From a virus, in IMG/VR virus record IMGVR_UViG_3300020463_001991, positions 1-58,882 of that record: a DNA stretch of 58,882 nt, one strand, 5' to 3'. Positions 43,247-51,537 of the stretch are shown here, piece after piece (position 1 is the stretch's first letter; every line of letters begins with the position of its first letter). The position numbers were made by a program, and so were the translations under genes. The notes beneath the pieces were generated by a model. That model worked only from the letters and a program-made list of their open reading frames with translations, searched no databases and was not told the DNA's origin.

Positions 43247-44704
43247 ATGCAACAAGACAACCTAACTGATAAACAAAGCGACTATGCAATATTTTTGCCT
43301 GCAATAAGCAGTTTCTATGCTACCTATATTGGTGCAGAACGTTATCCAGATAAAGTAAAAAGCATTATTGGTGATAGGTTGCCTAAGGGTATTCCAAACA
43401 TGGAAGCAATGAATTGGCTTAATGCACAACAAGCATTGTTTCCGTATAAATGGAGTTTATACAGTGCTGGCCATGCCAACATGGACCTAAGTGTACATGT
43501 ACCCAAAGAAGATATGATACGTAACAGATCAGAAGATACTATTATGGTTGCTGACTCTGGTGGATTCCAGATTGCAAAAGGTGTATGGCCAGGAGCATGG
43601 GCAGACACTACAGATAAAGCGGCACAGAAAAAACGTGAAGCAGTTATTAAATGGCAAAGTGGCATAGCAAACTATGGTATGACACTTGATATTCCAACAT
43701 GGACTTACTTAGATCCAAAGGCTAGTGAAGCATGTGGAATAAAAAGTTACAAAGACGCAGTTGATGCAACATTATTCAACAATGAATTTTTTATGGAAGC
43801 CAGAGATAAAGATCTAAAGATACTAAATGTGCTACAAGGAAGTAATCATACTGAAGCTGATCAATGGTACGATACTATGAAAAAGTTTTGTTCAGACAAG
43901 TATGAACGCCCATTTGATGGATGGGGTATGGGTGGACAAAACATGTGTGACCTACATCTAATACTACGTCGTTTGGTAACACTTATACATGAAGGTTTAT
44001 TAGAAAAAGGTCAACATGATTGGATGCACTTTTTAGGCACTAGCAAACTAGAATGGGCATTACTGCTTACAGATATACAACGTAGTGTTAGGCGCCATGC
44101 AAATTCAAACTTTACAGTTAGTTTTGACTGTGCTTCGCCGTTCTTAGCAACTGCAAACGGACAAGTTTATACAAGACTACGTTCTGATGATAGAGGCAAG
44201 TGGAGTTACTTGATGGAAGCCACTGCTGACAATAAAAAGTATGCATACAATACAGACCGGTTTAGTGATGTAGTTGTACGTGATGGCATACACAAACAGT
44301 TTGATGATTCACCTATAAGTGCAGGTTGTACTATTGGAGATATTTGCAAGTATGGTCCAGGTGACCTAAATAAGATTGGCAAAGAAGGCAAAACCAGTTG
44401 GGATAGTTTCAGTTATGCATTGCTTATGGGTCACAATGTTTGGCAACACATATACGCAGTACAAGAATCAAACAGACTGTATGATCAAGGAACAATGCCT
44501 GACATGCTTGTAAATGATACATTTACAAAAATTACTATTCGAGATGTTATTGACGAGGTATTTGCACAAAAGGATTTAACAAAAAGCATGAACTTACTTG
44601 ACAAGCACAGCAAGTTATTAGACAGTGTAATTGGTGGATCAAGAGGTACAACTGGTAAAAAAATTGTCAACAGTAAAACACAATTTAATGCATTATTTGA
44701 TTGA
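43247..44704 (+). CDS. dpdA: DpdA-like 7-deazaguanine DNA transglycosylase (TGT family)
   Basis: The 485-residue protein has the tRNA-guanine transglycosylase barrel motifs: VADSGGFQI (Asp103, general acid/base), GWGMGGQN, and SFDCASP (Asp294, expected nucleophile). The TGT zinc site (CxCxxC plus His) is not seen, as is usual for the DNA-acting DpdA branch. DpdA exchanges guanine in DNA for a 7-deazaguanine such as preQ0. FolE (51538) and QueD (56157) in this window make the precursor. It starts immediately after the clamp stop. QueE and QueC are not present here. Confidence 0.82.
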   Translation: MQQDNLTDKQSDYAIFLPAISSFYATYIGAERYPDKVKSIIGDRLPKGIPNMEAMNWLNAQQALFPYKWSLYSAGHANMDLSVHVPKEDMIRNRSEDTIMVADSGGFQIAKGVWPGAWADTTDKAAQKKREAVIKWQSGIANYGMTLDIPTWTYLDPKASEACGIKSYKDAVDATLFNNEFFMEARDKDLKILNVLQGSNHTEADQWYDTMKKFCSDKYERPFDGWGMGGQNMCDLHLILRRLVTLIHEGLLEKGQHDWMHFLGTSKLEWALLLTDIQRSVRRHANSNFTVSFDCASPFLATANGQVYTRLRSDDRGKWSYLMEATADNKKYAYNTDRFSDVVVRDGIHKQFDDSPISAGCTIGDICKYGPGDLNKIGKEGKTSWDSFSYALLMGHNVWQHIYAVQESNRLYDQGTMPDMLVNDTFTKITIRDVIDEVFAQKDLTKSMNLLDKHSKLLDSVIGGSRGTTGKKIVNSKTQFNALFD

Positions 44705-44729
44705 CATTAGAACAATACTATTGTATAAT
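44701..44729 (+). promoter_or_regulatory. Sigma70-type promoter before 44755
   Basis: TTGACA at 44701-44706, which starts within the dpdA stop codon region, a 17-bp spacer and TATAAT at 44724-44729. AATGAGGAA precedes the ATG. Confidence 0.85.
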
Positions 44730-44754
44730 ACTAACTTAACAATGAGGAACTATT

Positions 44755-45489
44755 ATGAACGTGAAGATTGACGAAACACAACAGGCTGGTAAGGACATGG
44801 TACAAGCACAAGTACACGCAGAAATACAAGAACGTTTATTACCAGGCATGCAATATGGAGCATGGTTACAATGGTTCCATCGTAATTGTAACCCACGTAA
44901 CTATTTGGAGATCGGTGTAAACACAGGTAGAAGTTTGCAGTATGTAATGTCAAAAGTACCATGTGTTGGTATTGATCCGAATCCTCTAATTGAATATGAA
45001 CTGTCTGACGAGACAAAAGTTTTTAAGATGGACAGTGATAGCTTTTTTGCAAATGAAAATGTTGAACAACTGCTTGGAGATAAAATTGAACTAGCATTTA
45101 TCGATGGCTTACATCATTATGATCAAGTGCTAAAAGACTTTATCAATATTGAAAAACATTCAGATAAAGACACAATAGTATTGTTACATGATATCTATCC
45201 AGTTGTTCCAGAAACTGCCACACGTGAATGGAATACATTTTACTGGGCAGGTGATACGTGGAAATTTATGCACGTGCTAAAAACATATCGTCCAGATTTA
45301 TGTACAAGAACTATTCCAACATTTCCAACAGGATTAGGCTTTGTAAACAATTTGGATGCAAATAACACTGTGCTTGAAGATCAATTTGATACTATACTAG
45401 CAGAATTTGATAACAAAATATATGATTTAAATAATCCAGTTAACCTAGTCAAAAATAATGTAGAGGACATTATCAAATGCCTCACCTAG
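44755..45489 (+). CDS. Class I SAM-dependent methyltransferase
   Basis: The 244-residue protein has a Methyltransf_24-like core: NYLEIGVNTGRSL (AdoMet loop), CVGIDPNP, ELAFIDGLHHYDQVLKDF and IVLLHDIYP. The HHYD and LLHD residues typify small-molecule or sugar O-methyltransferases of this group. It has its own consensus promoter. Glycan methylation is likely given the sugar genes that follow; the target is unproven. Confidence 0.75.
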   Translation: MNVKIDETQQAGKDMVQAQVHAEIQERLLPGMQYGAWLQWFHRNCNPRNYLEIGVNTGRSLQYVMSKVPCVGIDPNPLIEYELSDETKVFKMDSDSFFANENVEQLLGDKIELAFIDGLHHYDQVLKDFINIEKHSDKDTIVLLHDIYPVVPETATREWNTFYWAGDTWKFMHVLKTYRPDLCTRTIPTFPTGLGFVNNLDANNTVLEDQFDTILAEFDNKIYDLNNPVNLVKNNVEDIIKCLT

Positions 45490-45992
45490 ATTATAACAAC
45501 ATTGAATTGTTTACTGGTAAAGAAGTAGAGCATACTCCAGCATACGGTATGCAGACACTGTTTGTAAATGGCAAACCTAGTGTTGATAAAATACTAGAAA
45601 ATGCCGTTGAACATGTGTATATGGGTGCAAATCATCTTGAGATCGATTATGATGACAAAGACGAACTAGAATACTTTAACAGTACAATTAGTAGTTTGTT
45701 GGCTAAAGGCTTTTATGTTACACTTGATTATGATGCACATCAGCATCGTAAAATGCTTACTGCATTAGATAATATTATTTGGCGTAGTAGTACGTTTATA
45801 CCAATGCTAAGTGTACATATTCCGCAGGTCCAAGATCATAGCAATCTTACAATTAAAATTGCAGATTCAAACTTCAAAGGGAGCAATGGCGGTGTATGGT
45901 GTATGAACATGAACGATGTTCCGCCGATGAAGTTTACGGATTGGAACAAGTACACAGACGATGAAGCAATTGAATACAAGGAGCCATTCTAA
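45477..45992 (+). CDS. Conserved phage protein of unknown function
   Basis: The 171-residue protein overlaps the methyltransferase gene by 13 nt and the next gene by 1 nt. It seems alpha/beta with repeated strands (HLEIDYDD, GFYVTLDYDAHQH, LTIKIAD) and a C-terminal WCMNMNDVPPM segment. His/Asp-rich stretches could bind metal. No family is recognised, but its place between a transglycosylase and a T-fold-like protein suggests a link to nucleotide chemistry. Confidence 0.6.
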   Translation: MPHLDYNNIELFTGKEVEHTPAYGMQTLFVNGKPSVDKILENAVEHVYMGANHLEIDYDDKDELEYFNSTISSLLAKGFYVTLDYDAHQHRKMLTALDNIIWRSSTFIPMLSVHIPQVQDHSNLTIKIADSNFKGSNGGVWCMNMNDVPPMKFTDWNKYTDDEAIEYKEPF

Positions 45993-46408
45993 TGATACAA
46001 GCAGAACGTGAAGCAATTGAAACAAACAAGTCAAATGCAAGTAGAAAGATATGGGTAACATTTCAAAAAGAAGGCTTACATAAGTATCCAGCCGCACTTG
46101 ATGATCCAATGTTAGCCACTGGTGATGAATTTGATGTAAGTTTTTTAGGTTATATTCATAGGCACATATTTAAATTTAGAGTAGCAATTGAAGTGTTTCA
46201 CGATGATAGAGACATAGAGTTTATACAATTTAAACGTTGGTTGGAAAAACTATATACAGAAAAAACACTAGCATTAGATTTTAAAAGTTGTGAAATGATC
46301 AGTGATGATTTGTACACACATATAGCCGCTAAATATCCAGGTAGAACTGTTACCATTGAAGTAAGTGAAGATGGTGAAAATGGTTGTGAGGTTAACTACA
46401 ACAGGTAA
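45992..46408 (+). CDS. Possible T-fold (QueD-like) protein
   Basis: The 138-residue protein starts in the preceding stop codon (TAATG). FLGYIHRHIFKFRVAIEVFHD resembles the QueD/PTPS strand with HGH, here HRH. The C-terminal YPGRTVTIEVSEDGENG resembles the closing strand of pterin synthases with its substrate-binding Glu. A proper QueD is encoded at 56157, so this may be a second T-fold enzyme or a diverged paralogue. The match is suggestive only. Confidence 0.45.
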   Translation: MIQAEREAIETNKSNASRKIWVTFQKEGLHKYPAALDDPMLATGDEFDVSFLGYIHRHIFKFRVAIEVFHDDRDIEFIQFKRWLEKLYTEKTLALDFKSCEMISDDLYTHIAAKYPGRTVTIEVSEDGENGCEVNYNR

Positions 46409-46413
46409 CAATA

Positions 46414-46701
46414 ATGGTTTGGGAGACATTTGTATTATGCTTGGTAATCTTATTATGTATAGTGGCGGCAATGAGTATAGGCCTCCTGAGAGGCCTACGT
46501 GTAAAAGGCAGTTGCGGTGGTGCTACAGGCGTTTGCTCTGTATGTGGTAAAGACAATGCAAAAAAGCCAAGTAGGCTAGAACAAATGAAGAAAGATCCTA
46601 ACAGAAGGATCGACAGTGACGACATGACTGAAGTTGAGAAAATGGATGCAGGTTTCACACATGGAACTTATAATATTAACGGAAGAGATGTGGACTTCTA
46701 A
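46414..46701 (+). CDS. NqrM-like small membrane protein
   Basis: The 95-residue protein has one N-terminal membrane helix (about residues 5-25) followed by LRVKGSCGGATGVCSVCG. NqrM (DUF539) proteins share this layout: one helix, then K/R-x-GSCGG and further cysteines. NqrM helps assemble the Na+-translocating NADH:quinone reductase, probably delivering iron to its Cys cage. The C-terminal part after residue 48 is phage-specific. It precedes the GMP reductase gene without a gap. A perfect 8-bp DNA inverted repeat lies inside it. Confidence 0.6.
   Translation: MVWETFVLCLVILLCIVAAMSIGLLRGLRVKGSCGGATGVCSVCGKDNAKKPSRLEQMKKDPNRRIDSDDMTEVEKMDAGFTHGTYNINGRDVDF
46478..46497 (+). repeat. Perfect 8-bp inverted repeat inside the NqrM-like gene
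   Basis: TAGGCCTC (46478-46485) and GAGGCCTA (46490-46497) flank CTGA. The stem is GC-rich within AT-rich DNA and encodes Leu-Leu-Arg-Gly. There is no following U tract, so it is not a standard terminator. Confidence 0.6.
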
Positions 46702-47739
46702 ATGAGAATTGAACAAGATATAAAATTAGATTACAAAGACGTACTATTTAAACCAAAACGAAGTACACTCGAAAGTCGACGTGAAGTACGTTTAGAAAGA
46801 ACTTTTAACTTTCACAACAGTGGACAACAGTGGGTTGGTGTGCCTATTATGGCTAGTAATATGGATGGCGTTGGTACGTTCTCTATGGCTAAAGTTTTAC
46901 AAGAACACAAAATGTTAACAGTTATCCGTAAACACTACAGTTTAGAACAGTGGCAAAAGGCCAAAGGCGTAAAGATGCAATACGTAAGTGTTTGCACAGG
47001 TACTGCGGCCATATGGAACGATGATGCAGTTGATTATCAAACAATGCGAGCCGTACTTGCAATGTATCCAGACATTCCGTTTATCACTGTTGATGTTGCA
47101 AATGCATACCATGAAAACTTTGGACACTTTATTGCAAGACTAAGAGATGAATATCCTGATAAAACAATTATCGCAGGCAATGTTATAACTGGTGAGATGA
47201 CTGAAGAACTAATCATACGTGGAGCTGACATTGTCAAATGTGGTATAGGTCCTGGGTCAGTATGTACTACAAGATTAATGACTGGTGTAGGTGTTCCGCA
47301 ACTTAGTGGTATAATTGAATGTGCTGATGCCGCCAATGGTATTGGTGGACATATTGTTGCTGATGGTGGTTGTGTGTACCCAGGTGATGTTGCAAAAGCA
47401 TTCGGTGCAGGAGCACACATGGTAATGCTAGGCGGAATGTTAGCAGGCTCAGATGAATCAGAAGGCAAAGTAGTAGATGGCAAAGTACAATTTTATGGTA
47501 TGAGTTCGGATACTGCAATGGAAAAACACGGCAATAGAAAAGACGGCTATAGAGGTGCAGAAGGCAAAGTAGTAGAATTGCCATACAAAGGTGCAATTGA
47601 AAAAACTGTTACTGAAATCTTAGGCGGTGTAAGAAGTGCATGTACATATATTGGTGCTAAACGCATCAAAGACATGCCAAAGTGTACAACATTTGTACGT
47701 TGTTTACAAAATGTAAATGACGTGTTTGGCAGACAATAA
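46702..47739 (+). CDS. guaC: GMP reductase
   Basis: The 345-residue protein aligns along its whole length with bacterial GuaC, which it matches in size: MRIEQDIKLDYKDVL at the start, ASNMDGVGTF, IVKCGIGPGSVCTTR with catalytic Cys188, VADGGCVYPGDVAKA and MLGGMLAG. It converts GMP to IMP with NADPH. The CBS domains of IMP dehydrogenase are absent. It follows the NqrM-like gene directly. In a phage it could shift guanine to adenine nucleotides, or balance the GTP drawn off by FolE. Confidence 0.95.
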   Translation: MRIEQDIKLDYKDVLFKPKRSTLESRREVRLERTFNFHNSGQQWVGVPIMASNMDGVGTFSMAKVLQEHKMLTVIRKHYSLEQWQKAKGVKMQYVSVCTGTAAIWNDDAVDYQTMRAVLAMYPDIPFITVDVANAYHENFGHFIARLRDEYPDKTIIAGNVITGEMTEELIIRGADIVKCGIGPGSVCTTRLMTGVGVPQLSGIIECADAANGIGGHIVADGGCVYPGDVAKAFGAGAHMVMLGGMLAGSDESEGKVVDGKVQFYGMSSDTAMEKHGNRKDGYRGAEGKVVELPYKGAIEKTVTEILGGVRSACTYIGAKRIKDMPKCTTFVRCLQNVNDVFGRQ

Positions 47740-47960
47740 TGGCAGAAGAAAAATTTACACATAAAGTTGACCCAAGAATAATTCATGCAGATCAACGTAA
47801 ACAAGATACAAGAAGAGATGCTTGGGATAGAGATTATATGGGTGCCCATTATGTAAAACCAGAGCCAGAAACTACAAAGAAGATTTCGAATGCGGCGCCT
47901 GTTTTTGTTTTTGCATTTTTTTATATTTGTATATTAGTAATGATTAGTAGTACAAAATAG
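47739..47960 (+). CDS. Small tail-anchored membrane protein
   Basis: The 73-residue protein starts in the guaC stop codon. The first 50 residues are polar and charged, and the last 22 form a membrane helix (AAPVFVFAFFYICILVMISS). This inside-out tail-anchored topology occurs in small phage membrane proteins including some holins and antiholins, but no sequence similarity supports that. A promoter follows its stop. Confidence 0.55.
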   Translation: MAEEKFTHKVDPRIIHADQRKQDTRRDAWDRDYMGAHYVKPEPETTKKISNAAPVFVFAFFYICILVMISSTK

Positions 47961-47962
47961 GT

Positions 47963-47991
47963 TGACAAATTCAAATTATTATACTACAATA
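47963..47991 (+). promoter_or_regulatory. Sigma70-type promoter before 48014
   Basis: TTGACA at 47963-47968, a 17-bp spacer and TACAAT at 47986-47991. TATAGGAG precedes the ATG at 48014. Confidence 0.75.
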
Positions 47992-48013
47992 AAGCATATT
48001 ATAGGAGTAATAC

Positions 48014-49234
48014 ATGCGTAAACTTTTCTACATGGGTCTTGAATCTTATGAAGCCCGATATACATTACAACTTACTGAATGGAACCGTCGAGTATTTGAT
48101 CGTAGAGGACTTGATGTTGTATATGTTCCAGGAACAACAATAGATGATACTAAAAGTATTAGTGTAGGACAGGTGCTTGATGCACATGGACGAAGTTACT
48201 TTGGTATGAGCCAGATTATGAATCTAGTACAGATGATGCGTAATGGTGAGTGTACTGGAGAAGATGTTATTTACTTTGAAGATATGTTTCAACCTGGTAT
48301 TGAGAGTCTGCCATACATTATGGATCAGATTACAACAGACCAAAGACCCCAAGTGTATGTACGCTGTCTTGCCCAAGCAATTGATCCAGATGATTTTGTA
48401 CATGTATGGGGCATGTCAAAGTGGATGGGCCTATATGAGAAGATGGTATGTGAGTTTGCCACAGTTTTGGCTACCAATGAAGAGATGGTAGCACACATGA
48501 AAATTGCTGGTTGGGAGTCACCTATATACAATATCTCAGGCTTAGCCTTTGGCAAGCAGGAAGTTCAGGAAAGGTTGGGCGAACGGATAAAGCCTTTCCA
48601 TGAACGTGCAAACAGAGTTGTGTTCAGTGCAAGATTTGATCAAGAGAAGCAACCAGACTTCTTTATGGATCTAGTTGAACGATACAGTAACCATTTTCCA
48701 AAACAACAAACATTTGCCATACTACAAGGCGGACCGCTACGTAGTAACAATGAAAAGTATATCACACGTGCAAGAGAACTTGAAGCACGTGGCATACTAG
48801 AAATACATGAAAACTTGCAAAAGCATGAATACTATAAGATACTAAATGATAGTAGAGTATTGTTTAACTGTGCATTACAAGATTGGGTAAGCAATACTGT
48901 AAGCGAAGCAGATGCACTTGGTTGTAATGTGCTATATCCAGCATACAGAAGTTTTCCAGAAACATTTGCAAACGATTCTAATAGATTGTATATTCCGTGG
49001 AGCATTGATGATGTTGAAATAAAACTAGGCAACTTGTTAAAAGAAGCACATCACAACATGGGTTTGATTAGTGATTGGACCGATGGTACAATTGACAGAG
49101 TAATTGATATCATGCAAGGCAACGGTGAACAGTGGTTACGTACAGGTAACAGATATAGAGATCATGTTGCTGGCGCAAAATATCAAGTGAAAAAAATTGA
49201 AGAAGATGATACACAACAGGATATGTTTGCTTAA
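48014..49234 (+). CDS. GT-B glycosyltransferase-like protein
   Basis: The 406-residue protein looks like a two-domain GT-B enzyme. The C-terminal domain has VVFSARFDQEKQPDFFMDL, AILQGGP, and NCALQDWVSNTVSEADALGCNVLYP, which parallels the nucleotide-sugar binding E-x7-E region of GT4 enzymes. It has its own promoter. Near a DpdA-like enzyme and sugar epimerase it could glycosylate modified DNA bases, as T4 glucosyltransferases do, or act on surface glycans. Confidence 0.7.
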   Translation: MRKLFYMGLESYEARYTLQLTEWNRRVFDRRGLDVVYVPGTTIDDTKSISVGQVLDAHGRSYFGMSQIMNLVQMMRNGECTGEDVIYFEDMFQPGIESLPYIMDQITTDQRPQVYVRCLAQAIDPDDFVHVWGMSKWMGLYEKMVCEFATVLATNEEMVAHMKIAGWESPIYNISGLAFGKQEVQERLGERIKPFHERANRVVFSARFDQEKQPDFFMDLVERYSNHFPKQQTFAILQGGPLRSNNEKYITRARELEARGILEIHENLQKHEYYKILNDSRVLFNCALQDWVSNTVSEADALGCNVLYPAYRSFPETFANDSNRLYIPWSIDDVEIKLGNLLKEAHHNMGLISDWTDGTIDRVIDIMQGNGEQWLRTGNRYRDHVAGAKYQVKKIEEDDTQQDMFA

Positions 49235-49236
49235 CA

Positions 49237-49947
49237 ATGTTTACCTACACAGGACCAAGTTGGGCGGCTAGTAGTTATCCAGTAGACGATGAGGATGCAA
49301 CCAACCTAGCAAAGTTATGGAATATGCCTCATGTTGATCAAAGTGTTCCTGGTGTACATGCAATATACAACTTAAATAGGCTTTATGAACAAAAGGTTCC
49401 AAAAGGTCCTGTTGTATGGATTTATAATGAACCACTTAATGTGTTAAAACGTGCCACTAAAATGGAAGATAAGGAATTTCTTATTAGGAACGATTGGAAA
49501 GAAATATGGCAAGAGTGCAACCAATTTTGTCTAAATAGTATTGCACGCCTAGGCAGACCAGTGTTGTTGTTTGGTGCACATAGTGATATTGTAGACTGTG
49601 ATCATGCAAATATTGTAGTAGGGCATAAAAGTTGGCAACGTTTTCTTGCTGAAAAGGCAGGAATGATTACACGTAAAGGAAAAATCAACGTAACAATGGA
49701 TGATGGAGGTAGTTATAGTTTTAGACAATGTTGGGGAGCAGAAGTCATACACAGAACTATGCACGAAAATCCAGATATTGAACCTAATAAAAGTTTGACC
49801 GATTCTATATGGAATATGTTTTTCTTTTGGAAACAGTTAGAAAAACAAGATTTGTTTAGTGACGTACATCCTAACTTGCGTGGAAATAAATTATTTGCTG
49901 AATACACTAAACCAATAGTGCTAAAATTTTTAGAGGATATAAAATGA
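49237..49947 (+). CDS. SGNH-hydrolase-like protein
   Basis: The 236-residue protein starts FTYTGPSWAASSYP, with GPSW at the position of the GDS nucleophile block, and ends with FSDVHPNLRGNKLFAEYTKP, a DxxH catalytic dyad followed by the usual Asn/Gly. It is 2 nt from the glycosyltransferase and overlaps the epimerase by 4 nt. Together with the one at 18103 this is the second candidate esterase; acyl-transfer to or from sugars is likely. Confidence 0.65.
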   Translation: MFTYTGPSWAASSYPVDDEDATNLAKLWNMPHVDQSVPGVHAIYNLNRLYEQKVPKGPVVWIYNEPLNVLKRATKMEDKEFLIRNDWKEIWQECNQFCLNSIARLGRPVLLFGAHSDIVDCDHANIVVGHKSWQRFLAEKAGMITRKGKINVTMDDGGSYSFRQCWGAEVIHRTMHENPDIEPNKSLTDSIWNMFFFWKQLEKQDLFSDVHPNLRGNKLFAEYTKPIVLKFLEDIK

Positions 49948-50897
49948 AACACGTTGCAATCACAGGTGGTGGCGGCTATATAGGTGGACAGACTGCTATA
50001 TATTTTAAGGAACAAGGTTGGAAAGTTACAGTTGTAGATAGAAATAATCTGCCCGAAAGACTTGAATCATTTGTTGATACACACTTACACGATAATTTTG
50101 ATGATGTAGAAGCATTAAAACAATATGCTACTGCTGATGCAATTATACACTGTGCCGGCTCAAGTTTAGTTGGTCCAAGCATAAAAAATCCTAGTGATTA
50201 TTACGAAAATAATTTTATTGCTACAAAACGCATGCTTGACTATTTGTGTCAATTTGGTTATCATCCAAAATTTGTATTCAGTAGCAGTGCCGCAGTATAT
50301 GGTAATCCTATTGCAATACCAATAGCAGAAGAAGATCCTAAGTTGCCAATATCACCATATGGAATAAGCAAACACATGGTTGAACAGTTGTTGTCAACAT
50401 ACAGTGAAGCATATGGACTTAACTATGTTGGTTTACGTTATTTCAATGCAGCCGGTGCTGATCCTCAAGGTAGGCATGGACAGGAAAAAGCCGCTACACA
50501 TATTATTGCCCGTGTAATGGAAGCAATTAAAGAACAAAAGCAGTTTACACTAAATGGCACTGACTTGGCAACTGAAGATGGTACCTGTATACGAGACTAT
50601 ATACACGTTGCAGATATTGCCAAAGCACATTTTTATGCACAACAGGATCATGTAGTTCCCGACTTTTATAATCTAAGTACAGGAATGGGTGCAAGTAATT
50701 TAGAAATACTGCGTAAGTGTTGCACAGTTAGCAACAGTAAACCTAGTGTAGTTGTAGAAGGTCCAGGCAGAGCAGGCGATCCGGATACACTGGTTGCTAA
50801 CAATGAAAAATTTTACAAAGCATGTCAATGGAAAAATGAATATCATATAGATGATATAATCGAACATGCATGGAAATGGTACAACCGTGGGGTTTGA
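49944..50897 (+). CDS. UDP-sugar 4-epimerase (GalE-like)
   Basis: The 317-residue short-chain dehydrogenase/reductase has ITGGGGYIGG (NAD-binding GxxGxxG), SSSAAVYGNP and the YGISK active-site Tyr/Lys, then LRYFNAAGADPQGRHG and CIRDYIHVADIAKAH, all typical of UDP-glucose/galactose 4-epimerases. It overlaps the upstream SGNH gene by 4 nt. It would supply UDP-galactose-type donors for the local glycosyltransferases. Confidence 0.88.
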   Translation: MKHVAITGGGGYIGGQTAIYFKEQGWKVTVVDRNNLPERLESFVDTHLHDNFDDVEALKQYATADAIIHCAGSSLVGPSIKNPSDYYENNFIATKRMLDYLCQFGYHPKFVFSSSAAVYGNPIAIPIAEEDPKLPISPYGISKHMVEQLLSTYSEAYGLNYVGLRYFNAAGADPQGRHGQEKAATHIIARVMEAIKEQKQFTLNGTDLATEDGTCIRDYIHVADIAKAHFYAQQDHVVPDFYNLSTGMGASNLEILRKCCTVSNSKPSVVVEGPGRAGDPDTLVANNEKFYKACQWKNEYHIDDIIEHAWKWYNRGV

Positions 50898-51480
50898 AAA
50901 GTTCACTGAGTTTGAAACTGCACTTGCACAGTACACTGGTGCTCCGCATGTAGTACTTACGGATTGTTGTACACACGCAGTTGAACTTTGTTTGCGACTT
51001 AAAGGCACTGGAATAGTAACACTACCATATCGAAGCTATATTAGCATTCCAATGACCATGCATAAACTTAATATACAATACCAATATGATATTGAAGTTG
51101 AATGGGAATACGAATATAGAATTGGACTTACTAATATTTGGGATAGTGCCAGAGGTTTAGGCAAAGATATGTTTAGAGCAAGCCAAATTCAATGTTTAAG
51201 TTTTGGACATTCAAAACGTTTAGAAATCGGACATGGTGGTGCCATTCTAACAAGCAACAAAGATGATGCAGAAAAATTACGCCATATGGCCTATGATGGT
51301 AGAGATTTAAGTATTACACCATGGCAAGAACAAAAGGTATTTAATGTTGGTTACCATTACAAACCCAGCATTGAAGATTGCGAGAAGGGACTATATATGC
51401 TCGCTAATAATAAACTTAAAACCAGAGAGTCTCAACAGGTAAAGTATCCTGACTTAACGGAGATACAAATAGTCAAATAA
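50866..51480 (+). CDS. Short DegT/EryC1-type aminotransferase-like protein
   Basis: The 204-residue protein matches the N-terminal domain of sugar aminotransferases: EFETALAQYTGAPHVVLTDC, then an NIWDSARGLG segment where Asp contacts PLP, and LSFGHSKRLEIGHGGAIL, where the Lys is in the PLP-linking position. Family members are about 370 residues, so the C-terminal small domain is missing or reduced. The start may instead be GTG 50887, reducing the overlap with galE. Activity is uncertain. Confidence 0.65.
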   Translation: MHGNGTTVGFEKFTEFETALAQYTGAPHVVLTDCCTHAVELCLRLKGTGIVTLPYRSYISIPMTMHKLNIQYQYDIEVEWEYEYRIGLTNIWDSARGLGKDMFRASQIQCLSFGHSKRLEIGHGGAILTSNKDDAEKLRHMAYDGRDLSITPWQEQKVFNVGYHYKPSIEDCEKGLYMLANNKLKTRESQQVKYPDLTEIQIVK

Positions 51481-51481
51481 C

Positions 51482-51510
51482 TTGACAACGACCTAAATAA
51501 CCCATATAAT
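51482..51510 (+). promoter_or_regulatory. Sigma70-type promoter for folE
   Basis: TTGACA at 51482-51487, a 17-bp spacer and TATAAT at 51505-51510, then CTGGGAGAA and ATG 51538. A CTAAATA late-like box at 51493-51499 lies within the spacer. Confidence 0.85.
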
Positions 51511-51537
51511 ATATATTGTCTAACTGGGAGAACATAC

